A stretch of 64,000 nt of DNA from Nematostella vectensis. Taxonomy: Eukaryota > Cnidaria > Anthozoa > Actiniaria > Edwardsiidae. The position numbers and the translations under genes are program-made. Below the pieces are notes generated by a model that saw only the letters and a program-made list of their open reading frames with translations, made no database searches and had not been told where the DNA came from. Shown piece by piece: positions 47,508 to 59,400 of the stretch (positions within the stretch are counted from its first letter, which is position 1; the number at the start of each line of letters is the position of its first letter). Where the stretch lies: the NCBI RefSeq assembly GCF_932526225.1, contig NC_064035.1:12902566-12966565 (forward strand), written 5' to 3'.

Positions 47508-47572
47508 ATAACATAACATAACATAACATAACATAACATAACATAACATAACATAACACAACATAACATAAA
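47508..47572. repeat. (ATAAC)n microsatellite
   Basis: Pure ACATA/ATAAC pentanucleotide run of about 13 copies. The associated minus frames rich in CYVML are artefacts. Confidence 0.92.
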
Positions 47573-48416
47573 TCTGTGTTTACAACACATGATTTTTTCC
47601 AATTTCCTTTTAATGCAAAATATATCCAGAATTTTATAAAAATTATATTCTCACTGAAAAGTTTGGTTAATAAGACAGGTATTTCACAAATAAAAGCGGT
47701 CAAGAATTTATAACGAAGTGAATCTTATTCTAGTGACAAGAGTTTCTTTAGAACAGGGTGACTTTTCAGCGGATGTCTATGTCAGTATGCTATTGCAAGG
47801 TATCTATAGAGTTCATTTAGCAATTCGGCTATTTTATGTTGCGTTTCTCAACTTTTGAATCTCTGGGACATGCGAATCGCCATGGACGGAATATTACATT
47901 TGTGAATTATAAAATCTCGAAGGTAAAAACCAAAGAATTTATAAACATACGCTATTTTGTGATGTTAAAGGTTTGTTATTTTATCACTGTTGAAATCAAG
48001 CTAGATTCGCGGAGCTAGACTTCGGTGAATTAGTCACAAATTTGTGAAATTGCATAAGATTAAAAATATTGAAACCGAATTACCAAAACATGCAGGCTTT
48101 GTACCACACTATCTCAACTCTTGGTGTGTTCCATAAGAATTAGCATAGTTAAGATTTAGATTTTAGATTTTTTTTGTAAACTGTCATATAATAAAAACAT
48201 TCTCACGTAGTTTATTTGCAGCTCTTGACATTTCCCGGTAAATTTGGTTGCAATCAGTATGTATTGAGAAATAAAGCTATTTAAGAAAAAAAAAACATTT
48301 TGAGAGCAAAATTTGGAATGTATACAGAAATTCAACATTCAACGATGGCGCGTTGTTTTGAGCCCGTGTTACAAGTGGCAAGTCCAAGCGCATGCTCCTG
48401 CAAAAAGTCGGTAACT

Positions 48417-51222
48417 ACTTTAAGTACGCATCCTGAAGTGTATCATAAGATAGTTTATCATACCGTATCATACCACACCATCCACAGCTATCTACACCAT
48501 ACACGGCCATCCACAGCTATACACAGCTATTCACACCATACACAGCTATCCACACAATCCACAACCATCCACACCATACACAGCTATACACACTATACAC
48601 AGCTATCCACACCATACACAGCTATCCACACCATACACAGCTATCCAGACCATACACAGCTATCCACACCATACACAGCTATCCACACTATCCACAGCTA
48701 TCCACACCATCCACATCATACACAGCTATACTATACACAGCTATCCACACCATACACAGCTATCCACACCATTCACAGCTATCCACACCATACACACCAT
48801 ACACAGCTATCCAGACCATCCACAGCTATCCACACCATCCACAACCATACACAGCTATCCACACCATACACAGCTATCCACACTATACACAGCCATACAC
48901 AGCTACCCACACCATCCACAGCAATACACAGCTATCTACACTATACACAGCCATACACAGCTATCCACACCATACACAGCCATCCACACCATACACATCT
49001 ATCCACAGCTATCCACAGCCATACACACCATTCACAGCTATCCACACCATCCACAGCTATCCACACCATACACCGCTATCCATACCATCCACAGCTATCC
49101 ACACCATTCACAGCTATCCACATCATACACAGCTATCACACCATACACAGCTACCCACACCATACACAGCTATCCACACCATCCACAACCATCCACACCA
49201 TGTACATCTATCCACACCATACACAGCTATCCAAACCATCCACAGCTATCCACACCATCCACAGCTATCCACACTATACACAGCTATCCACAGCATCCAC
49301 AGCTATCCACACCATACACAACTATCCATACTATACACAGCTATCCACACCATACACATAATGGCTTGGTAGTCTGGTGGCAGAAGCCTGAAAATAGGGG
49401 TTGCGCACAAGTCGAGAGCTAGAGAAGGTTTGAAAGCAGATTTGAGTAGATATTGGTCCCCTGAACAACGCCTGGTAGTTAGTGGAGTCGAATTATTTAC
49501 GATTTTCTTTTTTTGCTTTCTTTTCTTGCTGCTACCAGACTATGGGAACGAGAGTAAATTTGCTCGCGCGCATAGTCCGATCATCACCATGTGGACAGTC
49601 TTGTCGTTAGACTTTCTTGTCGACTGACTTCAACTCAAAATTGGCAAAGATTGGCATCGAATCTTGCGCGCGGCGGGAAACTCTGATATCCCAAGATAAA
49701 GGAGCAAATCAGAGCTATCTAGTTTGGGGAATCCCTGTTTATTAAAAAGCTGTTTATTTACCGGCTTGGAGGTCCGTATAGTTAAATTGTGACCGAGGTT
49801 CTGAATAGGTGCTGACCGAGGGCATTTTTGAGATCAATGAATTTTCAGAGATTAAAAATACGATGAGCATCCCTATCAGTTCGATTGAAGCTTTGGATTG
49901 CTGTGTATAGTTGTGTATGGTGTGGATAGCTGTGGATGGTGTAGATGGGTGTGGATAGCTGTACATTGCTGTAGATAATTGTGGATGGTGTGGATAGCTG
50001 TAGATGGTGTAGATAGGTGTGTATGGTGTAGGTAATTATGAATGGTGTAGATAGCTGTGTATGGTGTGTATGGCTGTGTATGGTGTGGATAGCTGTGTAT
50101 GGCGTGGATGGTGTGGATAGCTGTGTATGGTGTGGATAGCTGTGGATGGTGTGGATAGCTGTGGATGGTGTGGATAGCTCTGGATGGTGTGAATAGCTGT
50201 GCATGGTGTGGATAGCCGTGTATGGTGTGGATAGCTGTGTAAGGTGTGGATAGCTGTGGATGGTGTGGATTGCTCTGTATAGTGTGGATAGCGTGTGTAT
50301 GGTGTGGATAACTGTGATGGCTGTGTATTGTGTGGATAGCTGTGTATGGCGAGGATAGCTGTGGATGGTGTTGATAGCTGTGTATGGTGTGGATAGCTTT
50401 GTGTGGTGTGGATAGCTGTGTATGGCTGTGTATGGCGTGGATAGCTGTGTATGGTGTGTATGGCTGTGGATGGTGTAGATAGCTGTGTATGGTGTGGATA
50501 GCTGTGTATGGTGTGGATAGCTTTGTATGGTGTGGATAGCTGTGTGGTGTGGATTGCTCTGTATAGTTTGGATAGCTGTGGATGGTGTGGATAGCTGTGG
50601 ATACCTGTGTATGGCGTGGATAGCTGTGTATGGGGTGGATAGCCGTGTATGGTGTGGATAGCTGTGGATGGTGCGGATAGCTGTGGATGGTGTGTAAGGT
50701 GTGTATGACTGTGTATGGTGTTGATAGCTGTGTATGGTGTGTATGGCTGTTTATGCCGTGGATAGCTGTGTATGGTGTGGATAGCTGTGATTGGTGTGGA
50801 TAGCTGTGGATTGTGTGGGTAGCTGTGTATGGTGTGGATAGTTGTGTATGGTGTGGATAGTTGTGTATGGTGTGGATAGTTGTGTATGGTGTGGATAGCT
50901 GTGTATGGTGTGTATAGCTGTGTATTAGGTGTATAGCTGTGTATGGTGTGGATAGCTGTGTATGGTGTGTATAGCTTTGTATGGTGTGTATAGCTGTGTA
51001 TTAGGTGTATAGCTGTGTATGGTGCGGATAGCTGTGTATGGTGCGGATAGATGTGTATGGTGTGTATAGCTGTGTATTAGGTGTATAGCTGTGTATGGTG
51101 CGGATAGCTGTGTATGGTGTGGATGGCTGTGGATGGTGTGGATAGCTGTGGATGGTGTGGATAGCTGTGTATGTGTGGGATATCTTATATGATACACTTC
51201 AGGATGCATACTTTTAAGTACG
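48417..51222. repeat. 2.8-kb inverted repeat with minisatellite arms (foldback-like)
   Basis: The left arm (48417-49365) is built of CACAGCTATCCACACCAT-type 18-bp units. The right arm (49900-51180) is built of the complementary GTGTGGATAGCTGTG(T/G)AT units. Unique outer ends are also inverted: AAGTACGCATCCTGAAGTGT at 48422 matches, with one change, the complement of the block near 51189-51216. A 530-bp unique centre separates the arms. Open frames over the arms (Thr/His/Ser/Tyr-rich) are artefacts. No transposase. Confidence 0.85.
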
Positions 51223-51507
51223 CATTTTTCTTGAGTTACATGATTTCTTAACATTTGCGAGAAGAATTAAAGTTCATTCATCTAAAAATATCGTAAATCG
51301 AAGAAAAATAAAGGCCTTCTTGTATTAAAGTACATAAAAGACTGAGAATGCCTAGGTATTCTATCTCACCAAATTGCAGAGAAAAAGAAGTATTATTTGG
51401 AGTCAGCCCGATGCATCATGAATGAACTCCAAATTCGGTGTCTCCCAGTTAAATTATTTATATAACAATAAGATAACTTAACATTATATAACTTAACATA
51501 TACAAAA

Positions 51508-52090
51508 ACCCCGGGGTGGGTACTCCCTTATATGGGCTATACGGGGACGTGCCGCTGGACAGGGTATGGTTTTTGACCTCTCTGTCCTGAACAGGGTATA
51601 CATTTCAGGCGTCTCTGTCCTGAACAGGGTATATATTTCAGGCGTCTCTGTCCTGAACAGGGTATATATTTCAGGCCCCTCTGTCCTGAACAGGGTATAT
51701 ATTTCAGGCCTCTCTGTCCTGAACAGGGTACATAATTTTAAGCAAGGCTGTCATAGACTGGGTACCGATTTGTTTGCCTTGCTAAAACTCGTAACCGCTG
51801 ATCCCGCAACCGATCTGATTAGCTTGCTTGCTCTCGTGTGCTAACCGGGTGCTTGGTTCTGCGATCGACTTTGCAATAAAAAACTGCCGCGAAAAAGTAT
51901 TGTCCTGCAGTGATATTGTTGCGCGTCGCGTGTCTCCAGTTACCATCACAAAATCGCAAGCTGTGGGAGGTCAAAGGGTGTTGTCCTAAACAGGGTATGG
52001 TTTTTCAGAATTTTTGTCCTAAACAGGGTCAGGTTTCAAAACCCCCAGGGGCAGCCCTATACCCAAACATAGGCTGAGTACACAAGAACA
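51508..52090. mobile_element. Transposon-like repeat with 34-bp CTGAACAGGGTATA units
   Basis: The ends are loosely inverted (CCGGGGTGGGTACTCCCTTA on the left; CCCCCAGGGGCAGCCCTATA on the right). Inside are about five TCTCTGTCCTGAACAGGGTA repeats with TATATTTCAGGCG spacers, and related TGTCCTAAACAGGGTA units near the right end. No coding region. Confidence 0.55.
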
Positions 52091-52739
52091 CTATCCGACG
52101 AGTAGCATTGTGATCATGAGATATGAGAAGCAGCTGAATGGATAAAAAAAAAAAAAAAAAAACAGGTAGCGAACGAAGCGAAGAAGTGCAGAGGTTAAAA
52201 AAGTTTGTGAAAATGTACTAGCTCACGAGATGCCCATAACCAAATATGGCGCTATGAGCCATATATATGGATGCTATGCTTGACAAACTCGCGCAATTTA
52301 TAAATGGCTTTCATGGACGGCATCATGAGCCACGGGCACGTTCTCTTGCATATGCTAATAATATCTTGAGCATTACACAAACCCGTAAACAATTTTTCGC
52401 CTCAAGCGGTGCCACGTGTGACTTTGTGATCACGAGGTTGCCAAGTGCGAGATTCAGATGTTTTGTATTTTTATTATTTTCCGTTTAATCTCAAGTGTCT
52501 AACATCAAAGACAACAATCGAAGGAGTATTATTTTTTTAACGCTTACATCTTTTTGTAAATCTTAATACTGACAACTATTTCTCATTCGCAAGACGCTAT
52601 TAAAACAAACAAAAAGCAATCGGAAGTTCAATGCTTACAACTCATGCATGATATAATTGTCGCATCTGTCACTCTTTCTACATCAGAAATGACTTCCTCA
52701 TAATAGCTTGAAAACATTTCCAAGACTTTCTCAGTGTAA

Positions 52740-53410
52740 TGTCTGTCTTTCTTTACCTCAAAAAGCCCGAGATTTCCTCGTTACCTCAAAAAAAGCCCAA
52801 GGACTTCCTTTCTACCTCAAAAAAGCATAATGATTTCCTATCTACATCAAAACACTACAATTTTTCTTTCCTCAAAAAAGCCCAATTACTTTTCTACCTC
52901 AAATCACTCCAATGACTTTCTCTTTACCTCAAAACAGCCCAAGGACTTCCTCTCTTCCTAAAAAATGCCCAAGGACTTTGTCTCTACCTCAAAACAGCCC
53001 AATGACTTCCTCTCTACCCCAAAAAACAGCCCAATGACTTCCTCTCTACCTAAAAAAGCCGGAGGACTTCCATTCTACCTCAAAACAGCCCAATGACTTC
53101 CTCTCTACCTCAAAACAGCCCAATGACTTTCTCTCTATCTCAAAAAAGCCCAATGACTTTCTCTCTACCTCAAAACAGCCCAATGACTTCCTCTCTACCT
53201 AAAAAAGCCGAAGGACTTTCATTCTACCTCAAAACAGCCCAATGACTTCCTCTCTACCTCAAAACAGCCCAATGACTTCCTCTCTACCTCAAAACAGCCC
53301 AATGACTTCCTCTCTACCTCAAAACAGCCCAATGACTTTCTCTCTACCTAAAAAAGCCGAAGGACTTCAATTCTACCTCAAACAGCCCAGGACTTTCTTT
53401 CCACTTCAAA
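52740..53410. repeat. Tandem array seeded from the C1-THF synthase coding end and stop codon
   Basis: About 20 units of 31-36 bp such as TCTCTACCTCAAAACAGCCC followed by AATGACTTCC. On the minus strand each reads GAGGAAGTCATTGGGCTGTT plus TTGAGGTAGA, a diverged copy of the last codons EEVLGLF and TGA stop (GAGGAAGTCCTGGGTCTGTT, then TTGA) at 53406-53428. The array runs downstream into the 3' flank. Confidence 0.88.
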
Positions 53411-56400
53411 ACAGACCCAGGACTTCCTCTGTGTCGGGATCCAGGTCAATGTCATAGAAGCACGGACGAGTCGGTAATCCGGGCATGGTACTCATCTGAA
53501 ACGTGATAGGACAATTGTGGGCTTAAATATGGTACTGTTTGCCTTTGATGAATAAGGTCCTTGGAATCACCAAAACAAAAAAGTATGTTCAACAATGAAG
53601 GGCAGAAAACTAATGTTGCAGCAAGTATATGCCCAAATGCAAGCAATGAACCCAGTGGTAAAATCGGCTTGCTTACCGTTCCGACCAGAGGATAGAGGAA
53701 TCCTGCACCGACACTCGCGCGTACGTCACGAATAGGGATCACGATACCTGTGGCAAGAGAGCATTACCACTTGGAATTTTTCTTTCCAGCACGAGTACTG
53801 GCTAATACCTCGCTGTAGTTGTATTCATTTATAAGGAAAGAGCTAAGGCCGGCGTAGGTCATTTACCAACTCCAGTCATATTTTTATTTACAATTGGGTG
53901 AGCCCCCTCCCCTTCCATGTTCGGTCATGTTCTGGTGTCTTGGGAGCTCCGTGCAAGGCCCCCTTTAAGCCACCTCCCCTCCCTTCTATATGCGGTTCTG
54001 TTCTGGTGTTTTGGATTGTCATCTTACATTTAGGCACTCCCTTGAGCTCTATGCCAGATCTCTCTCTAAGACCTCCCTCCCGTCACCTCTCCCCCTTCTA
54101 TTTACGCTTCTGTTCTTGTGTTTTGGATTGTCATCTTACCTTTAGGCACTCCCTTGAGCTCGGGTTTGTGCGAGAGGGACAGGTGTGTCTTTGCCATACA
54201 AATAGGTAAATCATTGAACCCCTGCAAACATGACAACGTACTAAGATGTCGAAGTAATCTTATACCTCACTTGATACTGTAAGGCTTCAGAAATTACACG
54301 CTAAGAAAGTTTCTAAAGTAGCCCAGAGCTTGCACAAAATAATGATAGGGAGAAATCACATCTGTATGATAATCTAGATACCGGAGCCTTATATTAGTCA
54401 ATCTTCGTTTACCTGATTCTTGTATCGGCTTTCGTTTACCTGATTCTTGTATCGGTCAATCTCCGTTTACACGATTCTTGTATCGGCCAATCTGATTCTT
54501 GTATTTTTGAATCTTTGTTAACATGATTCTTGTATTGGCCAGTATTAGTTTACCTGTTTCTTGTATCGGCCAATCTTCGTCTGCGCCTCGTCGGATAACT
54601 CGATGTCATCAGAGCCATACACCTTCTGAGCGATGACCCGGATCTTCTCCTCGATTGGGAGCTGTGAAATACAAGCAGCCATAAACGGATTTTTCCAAGT
54701 CTCCTAAAAATAGAAATCCTATTGTTTTGGAAAATTATGCTATTTGGCGGGGTAAGGCAATTCGGGGATTTTTATCATGAAATTGTAAAGGAAGGAGAAA
54801 TAATCCGGAGATTCATACCGTGAGATCGTAAAGGAAGGAGAAGTAGTTCGGGGATTCATACCGTGAGATCGTAAAGAAACTTGAAGTTAACAGGCTGCTC
54901 CACTGCCCTCAGAACAGCCTCCGCAAGATTGACCGCCCCAGCACCTAAATATTACAATAAACAACATGTCACGTGCATCTAAATAACAAGAGTCACGCAA
55001 TATTGCCATGTGGCACGGGTGCGTAAATAACACAACAAACATATGTCACGTTCATCTAAATAACACAACGTGTCATGCAATATTGTCATGTGGCAAGGGT
55101 ATGTAAATAACAACAAGTCGCGCAAAATCGACGGAAGTGTATTTCTCTCTAGGAACAAAGTGCAAGAGCAAAGAGCAACACAAGTGAGAATCGGTGAGAA
55201 CAGGCTAGCAGCTTGCTCTCCTTAACTTGCTCTTGCGCTCGCTTGCGTTCTAGTGTGATTTGGAAGATTACTCCTAGTGAAAACCCATCTTGTGGCTGTG
55301 TGTTAGTGAAAACAGCACAAAAGTATGTCTGTAATTTTACTATGACCCAGTCTCTTACCGCCATCTGCCCAATGAGTGCACTCCACTGCATCAAATGCCC
55401 CAGCCTGCTTAGCGAGCTCAACCACAAGCTTCACCTCCTCGTCCGTATCCGTCCTAACCAATCAGATTTGAGGATAAGAATAAATTACGATGGGTTAGGC
55501 CTGTACAAAAAGCGTTTAACATTGCTGGCTTCAAGTTATCGTTGGCGGAGAACTTCACAGCTCCCTCAAACACGGTGGCTGTTTGCATTTGCAAGCTTTA
55601 CCATTCACATAATGAATGGTAGAGGAACGGAACCCGGCTTTCAGTTTGACTTGCAGTGATACAGGCAGATATCACGAAGGCAGTCATCATGTATGTATAC
55701 TATATGGGTTGATATCAAGCGGGTTGCATCACCGAAGACACATCACAAATAGTGGAGAACACGGTAACAAGAAGGCGCATTGAGAGAACGTCAAAGCACA
55801 TGTCCTAATTATTTACATACGGGAATCTGTTGACAGCCACGACGGCTTGTACTCCGAAAAGCAGCGCATTCTCGATCTGTTTGGCGAGGTTACACATGCC
55901 GCTCCGAACAAGCTCGAGATTCTGTATGATATCATGAATAACGAGATAGACAAGGCTTAATTCATACAGGAGGAAGGACATTTACTACCAGAAGCAAATG
56001 TTTTGCAACAGAAGTATTAAAGAGAAATTTGACTATTCTATTTTAAGTCCATCTACAGTTTAAGGTCTAACTAATTGTTTATTCATATTATTGGGTGACC
56101 AAAGCTCTAAAACAGATACCTTGGTCTGGACATCCCGAAATTTAACCGTAAACGTTTGCTTTTGTCTCACTAGACATTCCGAATTTGCAGCGCAGAGGCA
56201 GTGCGCTCATGAATAACAAAAACAACAAGGTTGAAGAAGGCCAAGCAAGAAGGCTGAGAAAAATAACATCTCAGGATATGTCTTACGAAATCACACCTCA
56301 GTCGTATATTCCGTTGCCAGCGGCTGGCCAGCCACGACCTGGATAAAAGCAGAGAACAAGATGAGATATATATCAACAGGTAGCCCAAGGTAACCAGAGA

Positions 56401-59400
56401 ACGAGAGGAGAAAATACCTTATTACTTATCAATACAGTAAGCCTAAATTTACAGAAACTTTGATTAATATCGTCTTTCCTAATACACATGCGGAAGGTTA
56501 TAATGCATTTTTACTTTATTTTCTTATAAAGTCTCTCCATGAGAAAGTAGGGAAAGAGCTGGGGCTACCTGACAATGCGTTTGCAAAGGCCTAAAAATAA
56601 ACAAATACGGGTTTTCTGTGGCGCTCGATAACGCGCTTGAAGGGAGAAATAGGAAGTGGATCTAACCTTGGGTCCTCCACCATGCATCTTGAGGGCTCTC
56701 ACTGTGGCAACAATAATAGCGGCGTGGGGCTGCAGCCCTAAGAGGTGAACACGTGTTTCAAGTAAATAATAATTTGGGCCGGAAGGGGTTTCAACAACAC
56801 CCGCACCACTGGCTCAAGCATGTATTCGATATTATTTTGGTAATTTCACTCAAAATTCATAATTGAGGTAACTACCGCTGTATCTACACTTGATGTTGAA
56901 GAACTTCTCCATCCCGATGTCTGCCCCAAACCCACACTCAGTGACTGGAAGAAAAACAGGGAAATGATTATTGTTTCTTCGTCATTTGCATTTGGAACCG
57001 CTTACCTAGGATACCACGGTGTCTAAACTAGGCCTTAAACGATAAATGCCTTACACACAAATCCATCAGGTCCGACTAGCTTCAATGCAATCTTGTCGGC
57101 AAGAATAGACGAGTTGCCATGAGCAATGTTGGCGAATGGACCAGCGTGGACAAAGACGGGGGTGCCCTGGGTACAAACACATTTTGAATTAATAATACAA
57201 AGAAATAATTATTTGACGAAACCATTACATTTACAGTTAAGTGACATGTTACCTTCATAAAAAATCTCATTATTAATACATTATAATACAACAACAACAG
57301 GTGGTGTGTCATTAGATACCAACATAAGATAGCTGGAATATTAGGGGTAACTGTGACCAGGTAAAAAAATAGCAGAGGATCGATGATGGCGGATAAAAAC
57401 TGTGGATGAAACTGTAACTAACACCCAGTTAAAGGTTACCGTTTATACATAAGTGTTAGATGATTTCACGCACTCACCTCTAACGTCTGATGACGTGATT
57501 TCCCTGAGGTACATATTTGGGTAACGATGCCACACACTCACCTCTAAGGTCTGATGACGTGATTTCCGTGAGGTACATATTTGGGTAACGATGCCACACA
57601 CTCACCTCTAAGGTCTGATGACGTGATTTCCGTGAGGTACATATTTGGGTAACGATGTCACACACTCACCTCTAAGGTCTGATGACGTGATTTCCGTGAG
57701 GTACATATTTGGGTAACGATATCACACACTCACCTAAGGTCTGGTGACATGATCTCCGTGAGGTACATATTTGGGTAACGTTGTCACACATTCACCTCTA
57801 AGGTCTGATTACATGATCTCCCTAAGGTGTATATTTGAGTAACGATGTCACACACTCACCTCTAAGGTCTGATGACGTGATTTCCGTGAGGTACATATTT
57901 GGGTAACGATATCACATACTCACCTAAGGTCTGGTGACATGATCTCGTGAGGTACATATTTGGGTAACGTTTTCACACACTCACCTCTAAGGTCTGATTA
58001 CATGATCTCCCTAAGGTGTTTATTTGGGTAACGTTGTCACACACTCACCTCTAAGGTCTGATGACGTGATCTCGGTGAGGTACATATTTGGGTAACGTTG
58101 TCACACACTCACCTCTAAGGTCTGGTGACATGATCTTCGTGAGGTACATATTTGGGTAACGTTGTCACACACTCACCTCTAAGGTCTGGTGACATGATCT
58201 CCGTGAGGTACATATTTGGGTAACGTTGTCACACACTCACCTCTAAGGTCTGATGACATGGTCTCCGTGAGGTACATATTTGGGTAACGTTGTCACACAC
58301 TCACCTCTAAGGTCTGATGACGTGATCTCGGTAAGGTACATATTTGGGTGACGTTGTCACACACTCACCTCTAAGGTCTGGTGACATGATCTTCGTGAGG
58401 TGTATATTTGGATAACGTTGTCACACACTCACCTCTAAGGTCTGATGACGTGGTCTCCGTGAGGTACATATTTGAGTAACGTTGTCACACACTCACCTCT
58501 AAGGTCTGATGACGTGGTCTCCGTGAGGTACATATTTGGGTAACGTTGTCACACACTCGCCTCTAAGGTCTGGTGACATGATCTCCGTGAGGTGTATATT
58601 TGGATAACGTTGTCACACACTCACCTCTAAGGTCTGGTGACATGATCTCCGTGAGGTGTATATTTGGGTAACGTTGTCACACACTCACCTCTAAGGTCTG
58701 CATCATGTTAGGCTTGATTGTATCTTTCATCAGCACCGCCAGTGCTCCTCCAACGCCCTGCAAAAAGGGAAATTTATTCAATCAGTTTAAAAAAATACGA
58801 GTCAGTCAAAAAATGATAAAATTCGTCAGCACTGATAAGACAAAGTACAGTTGCGATTGAAGGGTCACAGGCGCCATGATCACCATTGATCATGGTGCCA
58901 TTGATCATGGTGACATTCACCACACAAAACATTATATCATCCTTATACAGTAATAATATATAGTGACTAGAAGTTCTGGTTGAGAAGTGAAGTGCTCGAG
59001 CTCATAGATTGGTTGGTCATTCAATTGCAAGGGTTAAATCTATATTCTTTAAGATTTGTGTTGGGCAGTTAGCACATTTTCCATAAGCCAGATTCATGCA
59101 AGACCCCCTTTCCTTTGCAGCCACTGTCTTGGCTGATCACTAACCCTTTGTTTCATGGTTTCTCTTATGAATGGTTATTGCATATGGATCGAAAATGTGC
59201 CCCCAGGCAAATCTAGAATATAGATTTTACCTTTGCAATTCAATGACCAGCTAATCTGAGCTCGAGCACTTCACTTCTCTGTGAGAACTTCTAGAAGTAA
59301 TAATATGTACAATGGGTGTTGTCTTACCAGGTCATCTGCCGTCACTGGCTGCCCGTGCCTATCACTTGCCACGACAATGTTACCAAGCCTGCCACAGACA

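Larger units (their letters stand above)
46673..53405. other. Repeat-rich intergenic region before C1-THF synthase
   Basis: No gene recognised. From 46673 to 48400 it is plain AT-rich DNA with an (ATAAC)n tract at 47508-47572. Then follow the 2.8-kb inverted repeat (48417-51222), a transposon-like repeat with internal 34-bp units (51508-52090), about 600 bp of AT-rich DNA and the array at the 3' end of gene 8 (52740-53405). Confidence 0.6.

Noticed and set aside
48300..49361. 353-codon Thr/His/Ser/Tyr-rich frame
   Set aside because: 18-bp minisatellite, mirrored on the other arm; low complexity only.
56536..56595. Possible exon AFANALS between C1-THF synthase exons
   Set aside because: Its phase does not fit the next exon, while exon 56338-56297 ([14 protein letters not shown]) matches the family and both phases.
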